Of a stretch of DNA of 64,000 bases, positions 15,835 through 24,370 are shown piece after piece. The translations under genes and the position numbers were made by a program. The stretch lies in contig CAYUIS010000002.1 of NCBI GenBank assembly GCA_964444825.1, positions 1-64,000 of the forward strand. Reading direction: 5' to 3'. Under the pieces are notes generated by a model. That model was not told the origin of the DNA. It made no database searches and was given only the letters and a program-made list of their open reading frames with translations. The stretch's first letter is position 1, and every line of letters starts with the position of its first letter. The stretch comes from CAYUIS01 sp964444825. GTDB lineage: Bacteria > Chloroflexota > Anaerolineae > B4-G1.

Positions 15835-18800
15835 ATGCAGACGAGAAAAACACCCGCACTGTTTCTTGCTCTTAATGCCCTGCTCGTCGCGGTGGCGGTG
15901 GGCCTGTTTCTTCTGTCGGAGATCGGCCCAATGCGACCTGGTGACCCACTCTACGAGGTGCAGTACACGGCCGAACAGGGGCGGTTGCATCTCGCCGCTG
16001 GTGAAACACGCCAGGCAGATGTGGCCCTCGACCTGGCGGAACGCCGCCTGGTCGACCTGGCGCAGGCTGATGATACCGCCCGAATCAAGGCGGCCGCCAC
16101 TGCATTGGATGGAGCGCTAGACGATGCGGTTCGACGCGTCGGCGCTGCTCCTGCCCCTGCGCAGGGCGAGCTCCTCGAACGCCTGACGGGACTCCTGGCC
16201 CAGGCCGAAGGCGCTGTGACAGCGCTGGAGCCGGCCGTAGAGAATGCGGCCAGCGATGATGGTTTGGCAGCCCTCGCTCGCAAGATCGCCGCCTTGCAGG
16301 AAAGCGATACCAGTGAGGAGATGGTGGCCTTGGTCCCTCCCCCTGCCCCCACTCTTCTTGGCGCTATTCCTATTCCCTTCCTGAGCCAGGACGTAGACCA
16401 CGACCTTTACGATCTCAGCGGTGGACACGCCGATCTCGAATGTGCCGATTGCCACGCAGAAGGGCAATACGCCGATACCTCGACAGAATGCGCTAGCTGC
16501 CACGATCTCTTGCCCGACTCGCTCTACCCCGGCCATTTCGCTGGCGACTGTGACGACTGCCACGACATCGACAGCGGCGACTGGGCATCAACGACCGAGT
16601 TTGACCACCTGGGAGTGATCGAATGTTACTCGTGCCACGAGGGTGATCTTCCATCTGATCACTATGTAGATGCCGACATGCGCCCCTGGTATCTGGTCCA
16701 ATACTCGGAGAGCGCGCTAACCCAAAACATAGGTTGGCGTGGTGACCTATTGTACCTGGAATGGGTATCGAAGGTCAAGGCGAACTCGTCATCCATAGCC
16801 GATGCTGATCTGTGGTATTGGACGCGGCTGCCAGAGGGCACGACACACCGGCTCTTGGACGCAGAAAACAGCCTGTACCATTTCGCGCGTCTATCTGAAC
16901 GTGAAGCCCATCTGTCTCGGGGCTCTTTCAGTGAATACCTGTATCTCGGTACGTGTGTAGACTGCCACACCGACGTCGCTGACTGGGAGGTCATCTCCTA
17001 TGAGCACACTGACTCGACCGATTGTGAGTCTTGTCATTTAGGGGATGACACGCCGGATGATCATTACGCCGGACTGTGCGCCAATTGCCACAACGTCTCC
17101 GACTGGGAAGAAGTGACGTTCGACCACACTGGCTTCTGGGACTGCCAGTCGTGTCACGAGTTGGCAGAGGATCACTATGAGGGCGAGTGCTCCGATTGTC
17201 ACAACACCGTCGACTGGAACATTGTCAGGTTTGACCACATCGAATCTGATGATTGTCTTTATTGCCACGAAAGCCATGCCCCAGTCGATCATTATGCCGG
17301 CCAGTGCTCTGACTGCCACAATACCAGCGACTGGACCCAGTACTGGTTCAACCACACTGGATTCAGCGACTGTGCGAGCTGTCACGAAAAAGCCGATCAC
17401 TACTCTGGCCAGTGCTCCAACTGCCACGACACCAGTAGCTGGCGCTTCTCTCACCGTGGCGCCACGGATTGTGCGAGCTGTCACAGCAAAGCCGATCACT
17501 ACCCCGGCCAATGCTCCAACTGCCACGGTACCAGCAATTGGACTTTTACTCATAGTGTTCTCTCAGACTGCGCCGGCTGCCACAGCGAACGTGCCCCAGC
17601 CGATCACTATACCGGCCAGTGTTCCAACTGCCACAGTACTGCCAACTGGGTCGACGTCGACTTTAGCCACAGCGGCCTTACGGATTGTCAATCGTGCCAT
17701 ACACCATCCGCTAGTCACTACGCGGGTCAATGCTCCACCTGTCACGATACCAACGCCTGGACCGGGGTCGCCTTTACTCACGATGGCTTTACAGATTGCA
17801 GGTCGTGCCATAGCCCTCAAGCACCGCCCGGTCACGATGACCGCCAGTGCAGCGACTGTCACTGCACCTGTGACTGGAGCGAGATCAGAGACCACGAGAG
17901 CACCAGCGACTGTCTATCCTGCCACGAGCCGCCAGACGACGACCACTATAAAGTCCAGTGTTCCAGTTGTCACGGCACCGAGCGCTGGCACGAGATCGAC
18001 GTTGATCACAGTGGCTTGATCGATTGCGGATCGTGCCACGATTCACCGGTGGACCATTACAAGGGCCAGTGCTCCAATTGTCACAGCGTAAAAGACTGGC
18101 ACACGGTCAATTTCGACCACAGTGGCCTTGTCGATTGCCAGTCATGCCATACCCCTCTTGAGGAGGAACACTATGTCGGGCAGTGTTCCAATTGCCACGG
18201 CGTCGATAACTGGACCAATATCAGCTTCGACCACGTGGGGGCTGATAATTGTTCAGCGTGTCACGAACCACCGGGTGGCCACTGGCCCGGACAGTGCTCC
18301 AGTTGTCACGCCATTGACGATTGGACCAATGTCACCTTTGACCACATAACCTACACTGATTGCAAGTCTTGCCACCAGCGCCCTGATGGACACGTCACCA
18401 CGCGTGGTCAATGCTCGAATTGCCACTATACCGACAATTGGAGTGACATCAAACACACCGGCCTGCCAGATGATTGCCGGTCTTGCCATACCGTTGATGC
18501 ACCGCCGGATCACTATGACAGCCAATGCTCCAATTGTCACAACACGGATAACTGGACTGACATTTCCTTTAGCCACAATGAGCTTACTGATTGTCAGGGG
18601 TGTCACACCGCCGATGCACCGCCAGGTCACTATGTCGGTCAGTGCTCCGACTGTCACAACGGCACCGAGACCTGGACCGATATCACCGTTAACCACGATG
18701 GTTTTGCCGATTGCCAGTCGTGCCACACCGCCGATGCGCCGCTAGACCACTATCCTGGCCAATGTTCCGACTGTCACAATGGCACTGTCACCTGGACCGA

Positions 18801-18867
18801 CATTACCTTTAGCCACGATGGTTTTGCCGATTGCCAGTCGTGCCACACCGCCGATGCGCCGCTAGAC
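15835..18867 (+). CDS. Giant multiheme cytochrome c, N-terminal part (38 CxxCH before the gap)
   Basis: ATG 15835 is chosen because it precedes a signal anchor (ALFLALNALLVAVAVGLFLL); a start at 15778 would overlap the previous gene. Residues 35-170 form a helical DUF5667-like domain (PGDPLYEVQYTAEQGRLHL, then repeated ALDLAERRL segments). From about residue 200 heme motifs run to the gap: 38 CxxCH are counted. Most come in pairs per 36-40 residues, in the pattern HY-x-GQCSNCH-x-(10-12)-W-x-(5)-FxHxGFxDCQSCH. His residues in HY and F-x-H are candidate distal ligands. One segment with fewer motifs (about 290-380) separates the first four hemes from the array. The protein continues after the gap at 18969; it would be an electron conduit on or beyond the cell surface. 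Confidence 0.93.
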
Positions 18868-18967
18868 NNNNNNNNNNNNNNNNNNNNNNNNNNNNNNNNN
18901 NNNNNNNNNNNNNNNNNNNNNNNNNNNNNNNNNNNNNNNNNNNNNNNNNNNNNNNNNNNNNNNNNNN
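18868..18967. other. Assembly gap (100 N) inside tandem heme repeats
   Basis: The bases before (18814-18867) and after (18968-19020) are the same repeat, a third copy of which starts near 18697. The assembler stopped in near-identical repeats, so the copy number is unknown and the 100 N shift the reading frame artificially. Confidence 0.97.
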
Positions 18968-18968
18968 C

Positions 18969-20366
18969 CACGATGGTTTTGCCGATTGCCAGTCGTGCCA
19001 CACCGCCGATGCGCCGCTAGACCACTATCCTGGCCAATGCTCCAACTGTCACAATGGCACCGCCACCTGGACCGATGTCACCTTCAGCCATGATGGTTCT
19101 GTTGACTGCCAATCCTGTCACGCTGCCGATGCACCGGCGGGCCACTATGGCGGTCAGTGCTCCAACTGCCACAACTCCACCGCCACCTGGACCGACGTCA
19201 CCTTTAACCACGCTGGTTTTGTTGACTGCCAGTCGTGCCACGCGTCGCCGGCGGGCCACTATGACGGCCAGTGTTCCAACTGCCACAACTCCACCGCCAC
19301 CTGGACCGACGTCACCTTCAACCACAGCGGTTTTGTCGACTGCCAGTCGTGCCACGCGTCGCCGGCGGGCCACTATGACGGCCAGTGTTCCAACTGCCAC
19401 AACAGCACCGCCACCTGGACCGACGTCACCTTTAACCACGCTGGTTTTGTTGACTGCCAATCCTGTCACGCCGCCGATGCACCATCAGGTCACTATAACG
19501 GCCAGTGTTCCAACTGTCACAACAGCACCAGTACTTGGGCAAACGTCACCTTTGACCACACCGGCTTAACAGACTGCCGTTCGTGTCACACAGCACCGTC
19601 GGATGGAAATCATAATGGCAACCAGCAATGTTCCAATTGTCACGATACTGAAAACTGGAACAATGCTACTCTTTTGCCGATGCTTACATCCGTAGCGACG
19701 GAAACGCTCACAGTCACGCCGATTCCTATCACACCATCACCCACCAAACCATCATCTACCCCGCCTCCTTGGGCCACGAGACCATGGTTTATCAAACCAT
19801 CACCTGTCCCATTACCCACACAACTATGGCCTACCACACTGCCACCCACTCCAACACCGTCACCCACTCCAACACCGTCACCGACCAATCCATCACCTAC
19901 ACCACCGCCTACCGCAACGCCATTACCCTTACCCACATCCCCATGGCCTACCACACCGCCACCCACTCCAACACCGTCACCGACCAAGCCATCACCTACA
20001 CCACCGCCTACTGAAACGCCATTACCCTTACCCACAACCCCATGGCCTACCACACCGCCACCCACTCCAACACCGTTACCGACCAAGCCATCACCTACAC
20101 CACCGCCTACTGAAACGCCAGTACCATTACCAACCAAACCATGGCCTACTATCCTTCCGATGCCTACCGAGCCGCCTCCCACTAGGCCATCATCTACCGC
20201 AACTCCACCGTCCACCACGCCACCTCCCGCTGTGACACCGCTTTCCACCACGCCATTGCTTGGCAAGCAAAGCAGTACCATCATTTCCACCATCAAGAAC
20301 AAAGGGGGAACAGCGCTCGAAAGTGAGACTATCCCCGTATGGTTTTCGGGTATTCTTCCGTCATAA
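18969..20366 (+). CDS. Giant multiheme cytochrome c, C-terminal part (12 CxxCH plus P/T-rich tail)
   Basis: Continuation of the gene at 15835 in a frame shifted by the placeholder gap. Twelve more CxxCH motifs bring the visible total to 50. The repeats here are almost identical in DNA (for example 19185-19310 against 19302-19430), consistent with recent tandem expansion. After the last heme site (CSNCHDTENW, about residue 220) comes a Pro/Thr/Ser-rich tail of about 220 residues with PTPTPSPTP runs, probably an extended wall or surface spacer, itself made of near-repeats of about 100 bases. The end (TIPVWFSGILPS) lacks the Y-L-P tail of other exported proteins here. The visible protein totals almost 1500 residues. 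Confidence 0.9.
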   Translation, partial: HDGFADCQSCHTADAPLDHYPGQCSNCHNGTATWTDVTFSHDGSVDCQSCHAADAPAGHYGGQCSNCHNSTATWTDVTFNHAGFVDCQSCHASPAGHYDGQCSNCHNSTATWTDVTFNHSGFVDCQSCHASPAGHYDGQCSNCHNSTATWTDVTFNHAGFVDCQSCHAADAPSGHYNGQCSNCHNSTSTWANVTFDHTGLTDCRSCHTAPSDGNHNGNQQCSNCHDTENWNNATLLPMLTSVATETLTVTPIPITPSPTKPSSTPPPWATRPWFIKPSPVPLPTQLWPTTLPPTPTPSPTPTPSPTNPSPTPPPTATPLPLPTSPWPTTPPPTPTPSPTKPSPTPPPTETPLPLPTTPWPTTPPPTPTPLPTKPSPTPPPTETPVPLPTKPWPTILPMPTEPPPTRPSSTATPPSTTPPPAVTPLSTTPLLGKQSSTIISTIKNKGGTALESETIPVWFSGILPS

Positions 20367-20424
20367 CATAGTGTAGGGAACATGTTGGTGGTGCACACAC
20401 ATAATTGGATTAAGGAGATAACCG

Positions 20425-23007
20425 ATGAAACATTTCACTCGCTTCAAATTACTCTCACTGGCCATCGGCGTTGGATTGATCAGCGTCATTTTGATGATGG
20501 GAAGTCTTTCTGCCGCGGCCGCCACTGGTGATGTAGACCTCGCGTTGGAAATGGCGGCCCCCACTGGCGACGTAGACCTCACGTTGGAAATGGAGGCCCC
20601 TACACACGTGGCGGTCAGCTCGACGTATGTGGTCAGGATCGGCTACTATAACCTGGGCACGGCGATTCCACCAAACGCCCGGGTAACGGCCACGTTGCCC
20701 GCAGGGACCCAGTTCGTCACCTCCACGGATCGCTGGGACGATCCACTCCCGCCGGACGTGATCGATGACAATGTGTTGAGTTGGCACTTTGACAACCCCC
20801 TGCTTTGTCAAATGCCGCTTGATGCGAACTGTGGGCATATCGTAATCACTCTGGAGACAGACGGGGATCTGCCAAATGGTACAGTACTAACTACCACAGC
20901 GTATATCACCACGACCGCCGAGGACTCTGACACGACCAACAACGAGGCCAGTGTGGTCAGCCTGATAGGCGCTATGGCCGGATCAACCAAACAGGTCCAC
21001 GCCCGCTACGCGAGACCTGGCGACGTGCTCAGCTACACGATCACACTCGACCACGCGCACGAGACTGGTGGCAGCAACTGGAAATGGGTGACTCTGACAG
21101 ACACGCTGCCCTTTAGCCATCAGGTACGCTTCCTCGGTTGGAGTGGCCCGGTGACCGCTACCCGCGACGGTCACTTGCTCCGCTGGCAGGGCAAAGTGCA
21201 AGCGGGTGAACCGATCACGTTCCAGTACCGGCTGGGCGTGTTGGGAGTCGTCACCCCCGGCACAGTCATCACCAACGTGGCTACCCTGGCCTGGGATGGA
21301 ATCCAGATGCAACTCGGACCGGTCACCACGGTGGTCACGCTGCCCCACGGCACGATGGTGTTGGAGCGATTCCAGGGTGGGCAGTTGTATCACCGGCACG
21401 GCGTCACGCTCACCGTACCTCCTGGTACCGTGACCGACACGACGCAGTTCCGGCTCGGACCGCTTTTCACGAACACGCGGCCCATTTCTACCCCTCCCGG
21501 TGGTCTGCTGTTCGCCAACCGCGCCTTTGAACTGAACGCCTTCCGTTTTGGCGAGCCGGTGCGCGAGTTCAGCCGGCCACTGACGATCACGATGAACTAT
21601 ACAGACGCCGACGTAGCTGGCTTGAAACGCGAGACGTTGCGCTTGTGGACACGGTCCGGTCCAGAGGGGCCCTGGGCCATGCTACCCGCACGCGTGATGT
21701 CTGGATCACTGGCTTTCACGACGACACATTTTAGCCAGTTCGCACTCTTTGCTGAGGGGACCGTGGATCTCGATCTGGAAATGGAGGCTCCTGCACACGT
21801 GGCGGTCAGTTCGACGTACGAAGTCAGGATCGGCTACTACAACCTGGGCACAGCAATTCCACCCAACGCCTGGGTAACGGCGACGTTACCCGAGGGGACC
21901 CAGTTCGTCACCTCCACAGACCGCTGGGACGATCCACTTCCGCCGGACGTGATCGATGACAATGTGTTGAGTTGGCACTTTGACAACCCCCTGCTTTGTC
22001 AAATGCCGCTTGATGCGAACTGTGGGCATATCGTAATCACTCTGGAGACAGACGGGGATCTGCCAAATGGTACAGTACTAACTACCACAGCGTATATCAC
22101 CACGACCGCCGAGGACTCTGACACGACCAACAACGAGGCCAGTGTGGTCAGCCTGATAGGCGCTATGGCCGGATCAACCAAACAGGTCCACGCCCGCTAC
22201 GCGAGACCTGGCGACGTGCTCAGCTACACGATCACACTCGACCACGCGCACGAGACTGGTGGCAGCAACTGGAAATGGGTGACTCTGACAGACACGCTGC
22301 CCTTTAGCCATCAGGTACGCTTCCTCGGTTGGAGTGGCCCGGTGACCGCTACCCGCGACGGTCACTTGCTCCGCTGGCAGGGCAAAGTGCAAGCGGGTGA
22401 ACCGATCACGTTCCAGTACCGGCTGGGCGTGTTGGGAGTCGTCACCCCCGGCACAGTCATCACCAACGTGGCTACCCTGGCCTGGGATGGAATCCAGATG
22501 CAACTCGGACCGGTCACCACGGTGGTCACGCTGCCCCACGGCACGATGGTGTTGGAGCGATTCCAGGGTGGGCAGTTGTATCACCGGCACGGCGTCACGC
22601 TCACCGTACCTCCTGGTACCGTGACCGACACGACGCAGTTCCGGCTCGGACCGCTTTTCACGAACACGCGGCCCATTTCTACCCCTCCCGGTGGTCTGCT
22701 GTTCGCCAACCGCGCCTTTGAACTGAACGCCTTCCGTTTTGGCGAGCCGGTGCGCGAGTTCAGCCGACCGCTGACGATCACGATGAACTATACAGACACC
22801 GACGTAGCTGGCTTGAGACGCGAGACGTTGCGTTTGTGGACGCGTACCGGTCCACAAGGCCCCTGGGCCAAGCTGGGCGAACCCGCACGGGTGATGTCTG
22901 GATCACTGGTCTTCCCGACACTCACCTTTACGACGACACATCTTTCCCAGTTCGCATTGTTCGGCGAAGCTCAATATCACATGTACCTGCCCGCCATACT
23001 CCGATGA
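20425..23007 (+). CDS. Secreted DUF11-type protein built from a tandem 397-residue duplication
   Basis: 860 residues with signal peptide (SLAIGVGLISVILMMGSLSA) and a strong AAGGAGAT site before ATG 20425. Two copies of a 397-residue unit follow (nucleotides 20571-21761 and 21762-22952, offset 1191). Each unit holds two DUF11-like beta domains (EVRIGYYNLGTAIPPNARVT; PGDVLSYTITLDHAHETGG) and a ZU5-like domain (GVTLTVPPGTVTDTTQFRLG), ending in FTTTHFSQFALF. The tail YHMYLPAILR matches the shared C-terminal motif. DUF11 proteins are surface or matrix proteins; a wall or S-layer role is likely. About 825 bases of the two units appear identical while their flanks differ. Confidence 0.85.
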   Translation: MKHFTRFKLLSLAIGVGLISVILMMGSLSAAAATGDVDLALEMAAPTGDVDLTLEMEAPTHVAVSSTYVVRIGYYNLGTAIPPNARVTATLPAGTQFVTSTDRWDDPLPPDVIDDNVLSWHFDNPLLCQMPLDANCGHIVITLETDGDLPNGTVLTTTAYITTTAEDSDTTNNEASVVSLIGAMAGSTKQVHARYARPGDVLSYTITLDHAHETGGSNWKWVTLTDTLPFSHQVRFLGWSGPVTATRDGHLLRWQGKVQAGEPITFQYRLGVLGVVTPGTVITNVATLAWDGIQMQLGPVTTVVTLPHGTMVLERFQGGQLYHRHGVTLTVPPGTVTDTTQFRLGPLFTNTRPISTPPGGLLFANRAFELNAFRFGEPVREFSRPLTITMNYTDADVAGLKRETLRLWTRSGPEGPWAMLPARVMSGSLAFTTTHFSQFALFAEGTVDLDLEMEAPAHVAVSSTYEVRIGYYNLGTAIPPNAWVTATLPEGTQFVTSTDRWDDPLPPDVIDDNVLSWHFDNPLLCQMPLDANCGHIVITLETDGDLPNGTVLTTTAYITTTAEDSDTTNNEASVVSLIGAMAGSTKQVHARYARPGDVLSYTITLDHAHETGGSNWKWVTLTDTLPFSHQVRFLGWSGPVTATRDGHLLRWQGKVQAGEPITFQYRLGVLGVVTPGTVITNVATLAWDGIQMQLGPVTTVVTLPHGTMVLERFQGGQLYHRHGVTLTVPPGTVTDTTQFRLGPLFTNTRPISTPPGGLLFANRAFELNAFRFGEPVREFSRPLTITMNYTDTDVAGLRRETLRLWTRTGPQGPWAKLGEPARVMSGSLVFPTLTFTTTHLSQFALFGEAQYHMYLPAILR

Positions 23008-23110
23008 GATAGCACCTGTCAAAGCGGTGCACCTATCAACGGGTGCACCGCTTTGGCATTCTTCGTCCATTTGGGGTATACCTGCATCCCCGGCTCCAAA
23101 GGAGCGAGAC

Positions 23111-23575
23111 ATGGACAACAAAAGGAAAGAGGTCCGCGTCTTGGTAGCAGATGATGACCCTGGCTACGTCCGTGCCATACAGGCCCATCTGAAAGCCAAG
23201 GGCTATAAAGTGCTGGTGGCAAGAGATGGACCAACAGCCATAGAGCATACGGCCAGTCGAGAACCCGATGTGGTTGTCCTGGGCAGCAAGATACCCGGGC
23301 TGGATGGTTACCAGGTCTGCGAACGTATCCGGGAGTTCTCGGCAGTGCCGATCATTATGCTTGTTTCCTCAGCAGGTAGCGCTCACAGAGTAAGAGGGTT
23401 TTGTATGGGTGCCGATCACTGTATGACCAAGCCCTTTTACATTCCTGAGCTTTTAGCCAGAATACAAGCTGTACTGCGGCGTGTCGCGATTTTTGAACAA
23501 AAGGGTTACCATTATGTCTTCCAGACCGACGACACTCGAGATGATTCTGATCAGCGTTTGTCTGCCCAAGGTTAA
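23111..23575 (+). CDS. Receiver-only protein lacking the phospho-acceptor Asp
   Basis: 154 residues from ATG 23111 with GGAGCGAG upstream. The OmpR-like receiver fold is complete: VADDDPGY acidic cluster (about 13-17), MLVSSAG with Ser for the switch residue, and the conserved Lys in MTKPF (about 112). At the phospho-acceptor position, however, the sequence is VVVLGSKIPGLDG: Gly (GGC) stands where LDxxxPxxDG has Asp. There is no output domain. It should not be phosphorylated in the normal way, so it is a pseudo-receiver, perhaps a stand-alone partner protein. It lies between the DUF11 protein and the ECF sigma gene. Confidence 0.85.
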   Translation: MDNKRKEVRVLVADDDPGYVRAIQAHLKAKGYKVLVARDGPTAIEHTASREPDVVVLGSKIPGLDGYQVCERIREFSAVPIIMLVSSAGSAHRVRGFCMGADHCMTKPFYIPELLARIQAVLRRVAIFEQKGYHYVFQTDDTRDDSDQRLSAQG

Positions 23576-23591
23576 CGAGGAGAAGGAATGA

Positions 23592-23723
23592 TCGCACCAA
23601 TCTGCCTGGGAGCTTTTCACCGTGATAGGTGTTTGGGCGTGCTTCACTGCAATTCTACTGGGCCGGTTCACCCAAGAGTTGGCCGAGGCAGGACGACTGA
23701 CTCGAGGTTTCCTCGAGCAATAA
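23592..23723 (+). CDS. Possible small membrane protein with disturbed start
   Basis: The frame reads SHQSAWELFTVIGVWACF and continues TAILLGRF to a TAA at 23721-23723, giving one membrane helix and a short amphipathic tail. A good Shine-Dalgarno (GAGGAGAAGG) stands before ATG 23588, but that ATG is one base out of frame. Deleting one base right after the ATG would give a 44-residue protein. In the ATG frame the 47-residue product is Arg-rich and unlike a protein. Either a sequencing error, a frameshift remnant or chance. Confidence 0.35.
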   Translation, partial: SHQSAWELFTVIGVWACFTAILLGRFTQELAEAGRLTRGFLEQ

Positions 23724-23818
23724 AGTTGTAACTCGCGTTGCGATCTGAACTCAGGCTTGGAAGACCCGTATGGTTTCAAGTCTTGTTGCGTCATAGAGAG
23801 TGAGAGAGCAAGTACACT

Positions 23819-24370
23819 GTGGCAAACGAGCGCGCTCTGCTGGAACGAGCAAAGCAATATGATGAGATAGCATTGGGGGAACTATATGATCAATATGCCC
23901 CGCGCATCTATGCTTATATCTACCGGCGGGTAGGCAATGCTCAACTGGCGGAGGATCTCACCGGTGATGTGTTTGTTCGGGTCATACAGGCGATCCAAGC
24001 AGAGCATCTCTGGCACACGTCGTTCCAGGCCTGGCTGTATCGCATTGCACACAACTTGGTGGTTGATTATTATCGCCGACAACCGGCAGCAGTTGAGTTG
24101 GAGTTAGATGAGCAAATGATAGCTAACGAAGAGAACTTGACATCTACTGTTGCGGATCGGTTATCCAACCAGTTCCTTCACACTGCTATCAATCGCCTTA
24201 CACCTAGCCAACAACAGGTTTTGACCCTTCGTTTTGGAGAAGGACTGACCGCTCGAGAAACTGCCGAGGTGATGGATAAAAACACAGGTGCCATCGAGGC
24301 ACTCCAACGCCGTGCGCTGGCTGCACTACGGCGTGTTTTGGAGAAAGAATTCCAGTATGGCAATGCTTGA
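23819..24370 (+). CDS. ECF-type RNA polymerase sigma factor
   Basis: 183 residues from GTG 23819. Region 2 (about 20-85: GELYDQYAPRIYAYIYRRVG; AEDLTGDVFVRV; FQAWLYRIAHNLVVDYYRR) and region 4 (about 125-175: INRLTPSQQQVLTLRFGEGL; TARETAEVMDKNTGAIEALQ) are both clear, with no region 3, as in ECF sigmas. The next gene starts 14 bases before this one stops, so the two are translationally coupled; its product is a membrane protein with an external DUF5667-like part and is the likely partner or anti-sigma factor. The set of promoters it controls is unknown. CCCGTATGGTTT lies 54 bases upstream. Confidence 0.92.
   Translation: MANERALLERAKQYDEIALGELYDQYAPRIYAYIYRRVGNAQLAEDLTGDVFVRVIQAIQAEHLWHTSFQAWLYRIAHNLVVDYYRRQPAAVELELDEQMIANEENLTSTVADRLSNQFLHTAINRLTPSQQQVLTLRFGEGLTARETAEVMDKNTGAIEALQRRALAALRRVLEKEFQYGNA

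Noticed and set aside
18860..19020. Frameshift and stop at 19020 in the giant cytochrome
   Set aside because: The shift arises from the 100-N placeholder. The other frame continues with perfect heme repeats immediately after the gap.
17000..19700. Regularly spaced repeats resembling a CRISPR array
   Set aside because: They are in-frame codon repeats for the two-heme units, with period near 117 bases and conserved CxxCH codons; there are no unique spacers of constant length.
19769..20014. Alternative frame in the P/T-rich tail with HSNTVT-type repeats
   Set aside because: It is a shifted reading of the low-complexity PT-repeat DNA; the P/T frame is continuous with the heme frame and is a common type of tail.
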